Below are positions 1 to 5,537 of a stretch of 7,002 nucleotides of DNA, in pieces. Where the stretch lies: contig JAEXJH010000004.1 in NCBI GenBank assembly GCA_023445955.1, positions 1 through 7,002 on the forward strand, given 5' to 3'. Within the stretch, counting starts at the first letter, position 1, and every line of letters starts with the position of its first letter. The notes under the pieces were generated by a model. The model was not told the origin of the DNA. It saw only the letters and a list, made by a program, of their open reading frames with translations, and made no database searches. The DNA is from Pseudomonadota bacterium. Lineage in GTDB: Bacteria > Pseudomonadota > Alphaproteobacteria > Caulobacterales > Caulobacteraceae. The position numbers and the translations under genes are program-made.

Positions 1-925
1 TTCCAGCTTCGCGACGCCGGTCGAGCGTCCCGGCCTGAAGATCCTGCCGCCCGAGCGCGCGGCCTCGTCCTACAAGCTCACCCTGCGCGGCGAGTGGGGC
101 TATTCGGTCATGGCCGACGCGGCCAACGCCGGCGCCCGCCATCGAGTGCTGATCGACTTCGGCTACACGCCCGAAACGCTGGCCTCGAACATGGCCCTTT
201 TGGGCGTCGACCCGGCGACGATCGACGCCATGGTGCTCAGCCACGGCCACTACGACCACTTCGGCGGCCTCGCCGCCCTGGTCGGGCGGGTCAAGCGCGG
301 CACGCCGCTCTATGTCGGCGGCGAGGAGGCGTTCTGCGGCCGTCTACGCGGCGTATCGCCGGACGGGCCGTGCTTTGGGCAGCTAGAGAAGGCCGACCTC
401 GTCGCGGCGGGGATCGACCTGCGCGTCACGTCCGCGCCACGGGATGTCGCCGACATCGGCTTCACCACGGGCCGCATCCCGTTCGTCTCGCCGGAGCGCC
501 CCAAGGTGCCCACGGCCATGCTGCCCGGCCAGGGCTGTCGCCGCGCCGACCTCGACGCCGACCGGCGCGACCTGGATTTCTTCGTCGATGACGCGGTCCA
601 CGAACTGGGAACGGCCTTCCATCTCAAGGGCAAGGGCCTGGTGGTGATCGGCTCTTGCAGCCATCGGGGGATCATCAACACCGTGCGCGCCGCCCAGGCC
701 GCCTCGGGCGTCGACAGGATCCACGCGATCATGGGCGGCTTTCACCTGGTTCCGCCCCAGACGCCTCAGCAGGCGCTGCAGACCCTGGCCATGATGCAGG
801 CGCTCAAGCCGGACTTCATCCTGCCCGGACATTGCACGGGCGAGGCCTTCATCGCCCCGGCCATCGCCCAGATGCCCGACCAGGTCTTCCGCACCGTCGT
901 CGGCAGCCGCATCCTCTTCGGATAG
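1..925 (+). CDS. MBL-fold metallo-hydrolase, COG1237 type (5' partial)
   Basis: Probable metal-dependent hydrolase of the metallo-beta-lactamase superfamily, in the COG1237 group that includes archaeal dihydropterin-aminobenzene-phosphate synthase-like proteins. Its substrate is unknown. The frame is open from base 2 to the TAG at 923-925, giving 307 visible residues, and the true start lies left of the window. The metal-binding signature HGHYDH is encoded at 242-259 (visible residues 81-86). Further conserved histidines lie in GSCSHRG (His at 662-664), GGFHL (743-745) and PGHCTG (830-832), the order typical of COG1237. An ATG at 110 is not the start: the 36 codons before it read as family-like sequence leading into EWGYSVM, and starting there would remove part of the first beta-strands. 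A leader peptide may exist upstream but cannot be seen. It is separated from fliQ by 135 bp containing a promoter, so it is probably a separate transcription unit. The fold assignment is firm; the biochemical role is not. Confidence 0.9.
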   Translation, partial: SSFATPVERPGLKILPPERAASSYKLTLRGEWGYSVMADAANAGARHRVLIDFGYTPETLASNMALLGVDPATIDAMVLSHGHYDHFGGLAALVGRVKRGTPLYVGGEEAFCGRLRGVSPDGPCFGQLEKADLVAAGIDLRVTSAPRDVADIGFTTGRIPFVSPERPKVPTAMLPGQGCRRADLDADRRDLDFFVDDAVHELGTAFHLKGKGLVVIGSCSHRGIINTVRAAQAASGVDRIHAIMGGFHLVPPQTPQQALQTLAMMQALKPDFILPGHCTGEAFIAPAIAQMPDQVFRTVVGSRILFG

Positions 926-928
926 ACC

Positions 929-945
929 CGCGACCCACCGTCGCG
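929..945 (+). terminator. Possible weak terminator hairpin after the MBL hydrolase
   Basis: A perfect 6-bp stem, CGCGAC at 929-934 with GTCGCG at 940-945, encloses a 5-nt loop and begins four bases after the hydrolase stop codon. The downstream tail is C-rich with only a short TTT at 952-954, so it is not a classical U-tract terminator. Position after a stop codon and before an independent promoter supports a transcript-end role; chance in GC-rich DNA is a fair alternative. Confidence 0.35.
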
Positions 946-977
946 CCCCGCGTTTCCTACCTTCCGGGTAACAACCC

Positions 978-994
978 CTAACGCCCTGTTAACC
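978..994 (+). promoter_or_regulatory. CtrA box of the fliQ promoter
   Basis: The sequence CTAACGCCCTGTTAACC carries two half-sites, CTAA (978-981) and TTAA (989-992), separated by exactly 7 bases. This matches the CtrA consensus TTAA-N7-TTAA with one mismatch. It lies about 70 bp before the fliQ ATG. In Caulobacter, early (class II) flagellar promoters, including that of fliQ, are activated by phosphorylated CtrA bound over the -35 region. By analogy TTAACC at 989-994 would overlap the -35. A clear -10 hexamer could not be picked with confidence. A weaker GTAAC at 968-972 could be an extra half-site, but its spacing is off. Confidence 0.85.
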
Positions 995-1008
995 ATATTT
1001 CGCGCATC

Positions 1009-1021
1009 TTCGAGCCTCGAA
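1009..1021. repeat. 13-bp inverted repeat in the fliQ promoter/leader
   Basis: TTCGAG (1009-1014) and CTCGAA (1016-1021) form a perfect dyad around a single central C. The centre lies 24-30 bp downstream of the CtrA half-site TTAA, close to where the -10 or transcription start should be. A one-base loop is too small for an RNA hairpin, so a protein-binding DNA site is the more natural reading. No known regulator is assigned. Confidence 0.45.
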
Positions 1022-1060
1022 ACAACGCGGCCAGTACGGCCGATTCCCACGAGGGTTTGC

Positions 1061-1324
1061 ATGACGGGCGCCGAGGTTCTTGATGTCGGCCGGGACGCGA
1101 TCTGGCTGACGCTTCAGCTGTGCGCGCCGTGCCTGATCGTGGGCCTGGTCATCGGTGTGGCCATCGGCCTGTTCCAGGCCCTGACCCAGATCCAGGAACA
1201 GACCCTGGTCTACGCCCCCAAGATCGTGGCCATCTTCGTGTCGCTGCTGATCTTCCTGCCGATGATGGGCGCGCTGATGAGCGGGTTCATGCGCCAGATC
1301 GCCGCCCGCATCGCCGGCATGTAG
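1061..1324 (+). CDS. fliQ: Flagellar biosynthesis protein FliQ
   Basis: FliQ is a small inner-membrane subunit of the FliPQR export gate of the flagellar type III secretion system, through which rod, hook and filament proteins pass. The 87-residue length is normal for the family. Two hydrophobic helices are visible, about residues 15-38 and 53-73, joined by the conserved loop ALTQIQEQTLVYAPK (about 40-54), the family hallmark. The ATG at 1061 is preceded by GAGGG at 1051-1055 with 5-bp spacing, a good ribosome binding site. It is first in a fliQ-fliR-flhB run, with fliR 21 bp downstream, and lies behind a CtrA box, so it is expected to be switched on with the early flagellar genes in the cell cycle. 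A CcrM site (GATTC, 1042-1046) sits in its leader. Nothing suggests damage. Confidence 0.97.
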   Translation: MTGAEVLDVGRDAIWLTLQLCAPCLIVGLVIGVAIGLFQALTQIQEQTLVYAPKIVAIFVSLLIFLPMMGALMSGFMRQIAARIAGM

Positions 1325-1333
1325 CGGAAGGGC

Positions 1334-1338
1334 AGGGA
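1334..1338 (+). promoter_or_regulatory. Ribosome binding site fixing the GTG start of fliR
   Basis: AGGGA lies 7 bases before GTG at 1346-1348. The reading frame continues directly into family-conserved FliR sequence, so the GTG is taken as the start. Confidence 0.6.
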
Positions 1339-1345
1339 CGCTCCG

Positions 1346-2101
1346 GTGAACTCTTTCGCCACGGCATTCCAGGTCTATGTCGCCGCCCTCGTGTTCGCGC
1401 GGGTCGGGGCGATGGTCATGACCATGCCGGGCATCGGCGAGCAGTCGGTGCCGCCGCGCGTGCGGCTGGCGTTCGCCCTGCTGATGGCCCTGATCCTGGG
1501 CCCGCTGGTCCAAAGCACCGTGCCGCCGATCCCCGCCACCCTGGGCGGCCTGGTCGGCGGGGTGATCCACGAGATCCTGATCGGCCTGATGATCGGCTCG
1601 GTGCTGCGCCTGTTCATGAGTTCGCTGACCACGGCCGGCGAAATCATCTCGATGCAGACCACCCTGTCCTTCGCCCAGTCGGTGAACCCCTCGATGCAGG
1701 GTTCGAGCACCGCGGTGGCCAGCTTCCTGTCGATGATGGGCCTGACCCTGGTGATGGCCACGGGCCTGCATCACCTGTTCATCGGCGCCATCGTCAAGTC
1801 GTACACGATCTTCCCGTTCACCCGCGCTGTGCCGATAAACGACGCCGTCACCCTGGCGGTGCGGACGGTGGCGCAGTCGTTCTCGCTGGGCATCCAGCTG
1901 GCCGCGCCGGTGATCGTGTTCTCGCTGGTCTTCAATCTCGCCACGGGCTTGGTCGGCCGGGTCATGCCCGCCTTCCAGATTTTCTTCGTGACCTCGCCGC
2001 TCAGCGTGATCCTGGGCCTGTCTCTGCTGGCGCTGTCGTTGGGCGGCATCGCCATGGTCTGGACCGACCGCTACCGCGAACTTCTCGCCGTGTTCAACTA
2101 G
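1346..2101 (+). CDS. fliR: Flagellar biosynthesis protein FliR
   Basis: FliR is a polytopic inner-membrane subunit of the FliPQR flagellar export gate and works next to FlhB. The product is 251 residues, the usual family size, with several hydrophobic segments (about residues 10-28, 38-56, 66-90, 122-150, 180-204 and 212-238). Conserved FliR stretches are visible: FARVGAMVMTMPGIGEQSVP (about 17-36) near the N terminus, EILIGLMIG (about 76-84), and GRVMPAFQIFFVTSPLSVI (about 204-222), corresponding to the family's R-x-x-P...F-F-v...P motif. The start codon is GTG at 1346. The stop TAG (2099-2101) lies 9 bases before the flhB ATG, so translation of the two is likely coupled. It should be co-transcribed with fliQ under CtrA control. 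Confidence 0.97.
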   Translation: MNSFATAFQVYVAALVFARVGAMVMTMPGIGEQSVPPRVRLAFALLMALILGPLVQSTVPPIPATLGGLVGGVIHEILIGLMIGSVLRLFMSSLTTAGEIISMQTTLSFAQSVNPSMQGSSTAVASFLSMMGLTLVMATGLHHLFIGAIVKSYTIFPFTRAVPINDAVTLAVRTVAQSFSLGIQLAAPVIVFSLVFNLATGLVGRVMPAFQIFFVTSPLSVILGLSLLALSLGGIAMVWTDRYRELLAVFN

Positions 2102-2104
2102 GGG
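2100..2104 (+). promoter_or_regulatory. flhB ribosome binding site overlapping the fliR stop
   Basis: AGGGG begins inside the fliR TAG stop and lies 6 bases before the flhB ATG at 2111. Ribosomes ending fliR would cover this site, which fits translational coupling of the two export-gate genes. Confidence 0.6.
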
Positions 2105-2110
2105 CGCGGC

Positions 2111-3208
2111 ATGGCGGACGATTCAGATCCCGAGTCGAAAACAGAAGAGCCGTCAGCCAAGAAGCTGTCGGACGCTCGCGCCAAAGGCGACGTCGTCAAA
2201 TCGGCGGACATCCCGCAACTGGCCTCGCTGACCGGCGCGGTGTCGGTGATCCTGCTGGCCGGGGGCTGGCTGACCCGCGACCTGGTGGCCGCGCTCTATC
2301 CGTTCATCGCCCACGCCGGCACCATCGAGATCAGCAGCGGCGGGGCCGTGCTGATCATGAAGCAGGCGGTGATGGCCGCCCTGCCGCCGCTGCTGCTGGT
2401 GATGATCGTCACCGCCACCATGGGCGTAGTCGCCAACGTCTCACAGACGGGCTTCATGCTGACGCCCGACAAGCTGAAGCCCGACCTCAGCAAGTTCGAC
2501 CTGCTGAAGGGCCTCACCCGAATCTTCGGCCCGGACGGCCTGATGCAGTTCGCCAAGTCGGTCGTGAAGATCGGCGTCACGGCCTTCATCGCCTGGATGG
2601 TGCTGAAGCCCAATGTCGGCGAGGTGCGCAACCTCGTGGGCATGGACGTGTCGCTGCTGATCCCCGAGGCGATCAAGCTGTCCAAGAAGCTGCTGATCAT
2701 GGTGATCATCTTCCTGGTCGCCACCGCCGCCTTTGACTACTTCTGGCAGCGCATCCGCTTCATGAACCGCATGCGCATGACCCTCCAGGAGGTCAAGGAC
2801 GAGTTCAAGCAGTCGGACGGCGACCCTCACATCAAGGGCAAGCGCCGCCAGATCCAGATGCAGCGCTCGCGCCAGCGGATGATGCAGGCCGTGCCCAAGG
2901 CGACCGTGGTCGTCATGAACCCGACCCACTACGCCGTGGCGCTGAAGTACGAGCCCGGCGAGACGCCCGCGCCGCTGTGCGTGGCCAAGGGCGTCGACGA
3001 TCTCGCCCTGAAGATCCGCGCCGTCGCCGAGGAGCATGGCGTCACGGTGCTGGAGGATCCGCCCCTGGCCCGCGCCCTGTATGCCGCCGTCGAGATCGAC
3101 CAGGAAATCCCGGTCGAGCACTTCGAAGCCGTCGCCAAGGTCATCAGCTTCGTTATGAACGGAAAGAAGCCGAAAGCGCGTCCGCAGACCCGCGCTCGCC
3201 CCCTCTAG
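2111..3208 (+). CDS. flhB: Flagellar export-gate substrate-specificity switch protein FlhB
   Basis: FlhB is an inner-membrane protein of the flagellar type III export apparatus. It self-cleaves to switch secretion from rod/hook to filament substrates. The 365-residue product has the standard layout. A polar N terminus carries the family signature KTEEPSAKKLSDARAKGDV (about 10-28). Four membrane segments follow (about 36-60, 86-110, 146-168, 192-212), then a charged linker with FKQSDGDPHIKGKRRQIQ (about 232-249), then the cytoplasmic domain. The autocleavage motif NPTH is intact, with Asn270 encoded at 2918-2920 and cleavage expected between Asn270 and Pro271. A basic, proline-containing tail ends the protein. 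Two CcrM sites, GATTC (2120-2124) and GAGTC (2132-2136), lie within its first nine codons. It is the last gene of the fliQ-fliR-flhB run, 103 bp before cckA. Confidence 0.98.
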   Translation: MADDSDPESKTEEPSAKKLSDARAKGDVVKSADIPQLASLTGAVSVILLAGGWLTRDLVAALYPFIAHAGTIEISSGGAVLIMKQAVMAALPPLLLVMIVTATMGVVANVSQTGFMLTPDKLKPDLSKFDLLKGLTRIFGPDGLMQFAKSVVKIGVTAFIAWMVLKPNVGEVRNLVGMDVSLLIPEAIKLSKKLLIMVIIFLVATAAFDYFWQRIRFMNRMRMTLQEVKDEFKQSDGDPHIKGKRRQIQMQRSRQRMMQAVPKATVVVMNPTHYAVALKYEPGETPAPLCVAKGVDDLALKIRAVAEEHGVTVLEDPPLARALYAAVEIDQEIPVEHFEAVAKVISFVMNGKKPKARPQTRARPL

Positions 3209-3211
3209 GAC

Positions 3212-3230
3212 TCAATTTTCAGAAAACTGA
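3212..3230. repeat. AT-rich imperfect dyad at the cckA promoter
   Basis: TCAaTTTTCAGAAAAcTGA is a 19-bp inverted repeat centred on A3221. The inner arms TTTTC/GAAAA are perfect, and TCA/TGA pair outside a single mismatch (lower case). It overlaps a CcrM site (GACTC, 3209-3213) and the putative -35 element (3227-3232). Such an AT-rich dyad stands out in this GC-rich DNA and has no U-tract or GC stem of a terminator, so an operator-like role is plausible. No binder is known to me. Confidence 0.5.
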
Positions 3231-3255
3231 CCTACAGCGCGGGAAAGGCTATTCT
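3227..3255 (+). promoter_or_regulatory. Possible sigma-73 promoter of cckA
   Basis: CTGACCT at 3227-3233 resembles the Caulobacter housekeeping -35 (TTGACGS). GCTATTCT at 3248-3255 matches GCTA of the -10 consensus GCTANAWC, with a 14-bp gap, the upper end of the usual spacing. A transcript would start near 3261, leaving a leader of about 50 nt before the cckA ATG. The -10 match is partial, so this is a candidate only. Confidence 0.4.
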
Positions 3256-3311
3256 TTCTCCGATTGCGGGTGAGTCGCAGCCTCGCTGTAACGAAGGTAA
3301 CAATTTCGCCC

Positions 3312-5387
3312 ATGGCCGATTTCCAGCTTCAGGACAAAGCTTCGACCGGCGCGCCGCGCCGGCGCTTCGATCCGTGGTTGGCGGGTGCGGCGGTATTTTT
3401 CGTGGCCGCGGCGGCGTTCTCGGCGGCTCCGGCGCTGAAAGCTGGCCCGGTGACCCTGGCTGGCCTGCTGCTGCTGTTGGGCGTGGCCGGTGTGGCGATC
3501 CTAGGCCTGGTGGCCATCCGCGGCTCGGCTTCGTCGGGCGGTGACGTCGACCAGGCCGAGGGATTCATCGACGCGCTGAGCGAGCCGGCGGCCCTGGCCG
3601 CGCCGGACGGCCGCCTGGTGGCCGCCAACCTGGCCTGGCGCGAAGTGATGGGCGACCAGCGTCGCCTGGCCAAGGGCGTGGCCGGTTCCAGCCTGTTCGC
3701 CGCTCTGGTCCAGGCCCGCAAGGGCGAGATGGCCGAAGGCGTGCTGCGCGCCAGCGGCGTCGACCACACGGCCAAGGTCTCGCGCCTAGCCGGCGGTCGG
3801 CTGCTGATCCGCCTGACCCCGATCGTCGAGCCCGAGCGCATCGTCGAGACGCTGGAGGCCGCGCCGGTTCCCGAGCGCGCCGCGCCGCCCCCCACCACCC
3901 TGGACGCCTTCGCCGGCGCCTCGCCGTTCGGCGCAGCCCTGCTGGAGGGGCTGGAGCCCTTCAAGTCGCGGGTGCTGGAGGTCAATCCGGCCCTGACGAC
4001 CATGACCGGCGGCAAGGCCGGCATGGTGTTCGGGGATCTGATCGACGCGGCTTCGCGCGCCGAGGCCGAGACCCGCCTCAACGAGGGTAAAGCCGGTCCG
4101 TTCGAGGTGCGCCTGGCTCGCGACCAGACCCGCATCGCTCATCTCTACCTCTACCGCGCCGAAGGCCGCGTCGTGGCCTACATGATCGACGTCTCCGAGC
4201 AGAAGCAGATGGAGCTTCAGCTGGCGCAGTCGCAGAAGATGCAGGCCATCGGCCAGCTGGCTGGCGGTGTGGCCCACGACTTCAACAACCTGCTGACCGC
4301 GATCCAGCTGCGCCTGGACGAGCTGCTGCATCGTCACCCGGTCGGCGATCCGTCGTACGAGGGCCTGAACGAGATCCGCCAGACGGGCGTGCGCGCCGCC
4401 GACCTGGTCCGCAAGCTGCTGGCCTTCTCGCGCAAGCAGACCGTCCAGCGCGAGGTTCTGGACCTGGGCGAGCTGATCTCGGAATTCGAGGTCCTGCTAC
4501 GCCGCCTGCTGCGCGAAGACGTCAAGCTGATCACCGACTATGGCCGCGACCTGCCGCGCGTGCGGGCCGACAAGAGCCAGCTCGAGACGGCGGTCATGAA
4601 CCTGGCCGTCAACGCCCGCGACGCCGTGCGGGCGGCCAAGGGCGGCGGCATCGTGCGCATCCGCACCGCCCGCCTGACTCGCGACGAGGCCGTCGGCCTG
4701 GGCTTCCCGGCCGCCGAGAGCGACTGCGCCTTCATCGAGGTCAGCGACGACGGCCCCGGCATCCCGCCCGACGTCATGGGCAAGATCTTCGACCCGTTCT
4801 TCACGACCAAGCCGGTGGGCGAGGGCACGGGCCTGGGCCTGGCCACGGTCTACGGCATCGTCAAGCAGAGCGACGGCTGGATCCACGTCCACAGCCGTCC
4901 GGGCGAGGGCGCGGCGTTCCGCATCTTCCTGCCGATCTATGACGCACCGACCGGCGTGATCGCCGCCCAGGCCGCCGCTGAGCCGCCCAAGCCGCGCGCC
5001 GCCCGCGACCTGTCGGGCGCCGGCCGTATCCTGTTCGTCGAGGACGAGGACGCCGTCCGCAGCGTCGCCGCCCGCCTGCTGCGCGCCCGCGGCTACGAGG
5101 TGCTGGAGGCCGCCGACGGCGAGGAGGCGCTGATCATCGCCGAGGAGAACGCCGGCACGATCGATCTCCTGATCTCCGACGTGATCATGCCCGGCATCGA
5201 TGGTCCGACCCTGTTGAAGAAGGCCCGCACCTATCTGGGGACCGCGCCGGTGATGTTCATCTCCGGCTATGCCGAGGCCGAGTTCAGCGACCTGCTGGAA
5301 GGCGAGACCGGCGTGACCTTCCTGCCCAAGCCGATCGACATCAAGACCCTGGCCGAGCGGGTCAAGCAGCAGCTGCAGGCGGCCTAG
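3312..5387 (+). CDS. cckA: Hybrid sensor histidine kinase CckA
   Basis: CckA is a membrane-bound hybrid histidine kinase/phosphatase that passes phosphate through ChpT to the master regulators CtrA and CpdR, controlling the Caulobacter cell cycle. The 691 residues show two membrane helices (about 22-42 and 46-69), a PAS-A region (about 83-175), PAS-B (about 200-296), then the DHp helix with [11 protein letters not shown]. The phospho-acceptor is His322 (codon 4275-4277). The ATP-binding domain has an N box ([10 protein letters not shown], 430-439), G1 (DDGPGIP, 479-485), F box (FDPFFTTK, 493-500) and G2 (GEGTGLGL, 503-510). Tyr514, required for c-di-GMP control in C. crescentus, is present. 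A C-terminal receiver follows, with acidic pocket EDED (577-580), phospho-acceptor Asp623 (5178-5180) and Lys673. ATG 3312 is chosen over in-frame TTG 3264 and GTG 3270 because it gives exactly the known length and residue numbers and leaves room for a promoter. The nearest purine-rich stretch (GAAGG, 3293-3297) is 14 bases away, so its ribosome binding site is weak. Confidence 0.98.
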   Translation: MADFQLQDKASTGAPRRRFDPWLAGAAVFFVAAAAFSAAPALKAGPVTLAGLLLLLGVAGVAILGLVAIRGSASSGGDVDQAEGFIDALSEPAALAAPDGRLVAANLAWREVMGDQRRLAKGVAGSSLFAALVQARKGEMAEGVLRASGVDHTAKVSRLAGGRLLIRLTPIVEPERIVETLEAAPVPERAAPPPTTLDAFAGASPFGAALLEGLEPFKSRVLEVNPALTTMTGGKAGMVFGDLIDAASRAEAETRLNEGKAGPFEVRLARDQTRIAHLYLYRAEGRVVAYMIDVSEQKQMELQLAQSQKMQAIGQLAGGVAHDFNNLLTAIQLRLDELLHRHPVGDPSYEGLNEIRQTGVRAADLVRKLLAFSRKQTVQREVLDLGELISEFEVLLRRLLREDVKLITDYGRDLPRVRADKSQLETAVMNLAVNARDAVRAAKGGGIVRIRTARLTRDEAVGLGFPAAESDCAFIEVSDDGPGIPPDVMGKIFDPFFTTKPVGEGTGLGLATVYGIVKQSDGWIHVHSRPGEGAAFRIFLPIYDAPTGVIAAQAAAEPPKPRAARDLSGAGRILFVEDEDAVRSVAARLLRARGYEVLEAADGEEALIIAEENAGTIDLLISDVIMPGIDGPTLLKKARTYLGTAPVMFISGYAEAEFSDLLEGETGVTFLPKPIDIKTLAERVKQQLQAA

Positions 5388-5397
5388 GTCTTAATCT

Positions 5398-5504
5398 GCT
5401 CCCCTGCTGGGGGAGCTGTCGGCGAAGCCGACTGAGGGGGCAGCTCGGCATAGGCCGGCGACGCCCCCTCCGGCCCTCCGGGCCACCTCCCCCGGAAGGG
5501 GAGG
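5398..5504. repeat. Intergenic repeat of consecutive stem-loops, possible cckA terminator
   Basis: Five perfect stems fill 107 bases. They are 5398-5404 with 5410-5416 (7 bp, GCTCCCC/GGGGAGC); 5418-5423 with 5427-5432 (6 bp, GTCGGC/GCCGAC, GAA loop); 5434-5441 with 5463-5470 (8 bp, GAGGGGGC/GCCCCCTC, 21-nt loop); 5472-5476 with 5480-5484 (5 bp); and 5486-5492 with 5498-5504 (7 bp, CCTCCCC/GGGGAGG). Both ends carry CTCCCC...GGGGAG hairpins. From memory this resembles a dispersed intergenic repeat common in Caulobacter and related alphaproteobacteria; only one copy is visible here. It starts 10 bases after the cckA stop and could end or stabilise the cckA transcript, although no U-tract follows. 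The rest of the 150-bp gap holds a CcrM site (GAATC, 5516-5520) and no clear promoter. Confidence 0.75.
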
Positions 5505-5537
5505 ATAAGGTCGGTGAATCGTGCCTAACTCTCGGCC

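Noticed and set aside
110..925. ATG at 110 as the start of the MBL-fold hydrolase.
   Set aside because: The same frame is open to the left edge, and the residues before this Met (ending EWGYSV) read as part of the conserved N-terminal strands, so the Met is internal.
968..982. GTAAC (968-972) with TAAC (979-982) as a second, upstream CtrA box at fliQ.
   Set aside because: The half-sites do not align to the N7 spacing; at best 968-972 is an isolated weak half-site.
989..1774. Minus-strand open frame of 261 codons opposite the fliQ promoter, fliQ and fliR.
   Set aside because: Its Gln/His/Arg/Asp-rich composition is the antisense shadow of membrane-protein codons. It has no recognisable domain and overlaps real genes and the CtrA box.
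1120..2736. A 538-codon open frame on the + strand that spans fliQ, fliR and part of flhB.
   Set aside because: It is rich in Arg, Gly, Pro, His and Asp, shows no family motif, and crosses three well-supported genes in another frame. Long open shadow frames are expected in GC-rich DNA with strong third-position bias.
2441..3121. Minus-strand open frame of 226 codons opposite flhB.
   Set aside because: It is a low-complexity Leu/Gly/His/Asp-rich antisense shadow with no motif or ribosome binding site. FlhB on the + strand explains the region.
3288..3301. GTAAC direct repeat before cckA considered as a CtrA box.
   Set aside because: The half-sites are 9 bp apart start to start rather than the 11 bp of TTAA-N7-TTAA, and they start with GTAA rather than TTAA.
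3264..3311. N-terminal extension of CckA from TTG 3264 or GTG 3270.
   Set aside because: The ATG at 3312 gives exactly 691 residues with His322 and Asp623 at the published positions. The extension would overlap the probable transcription start.
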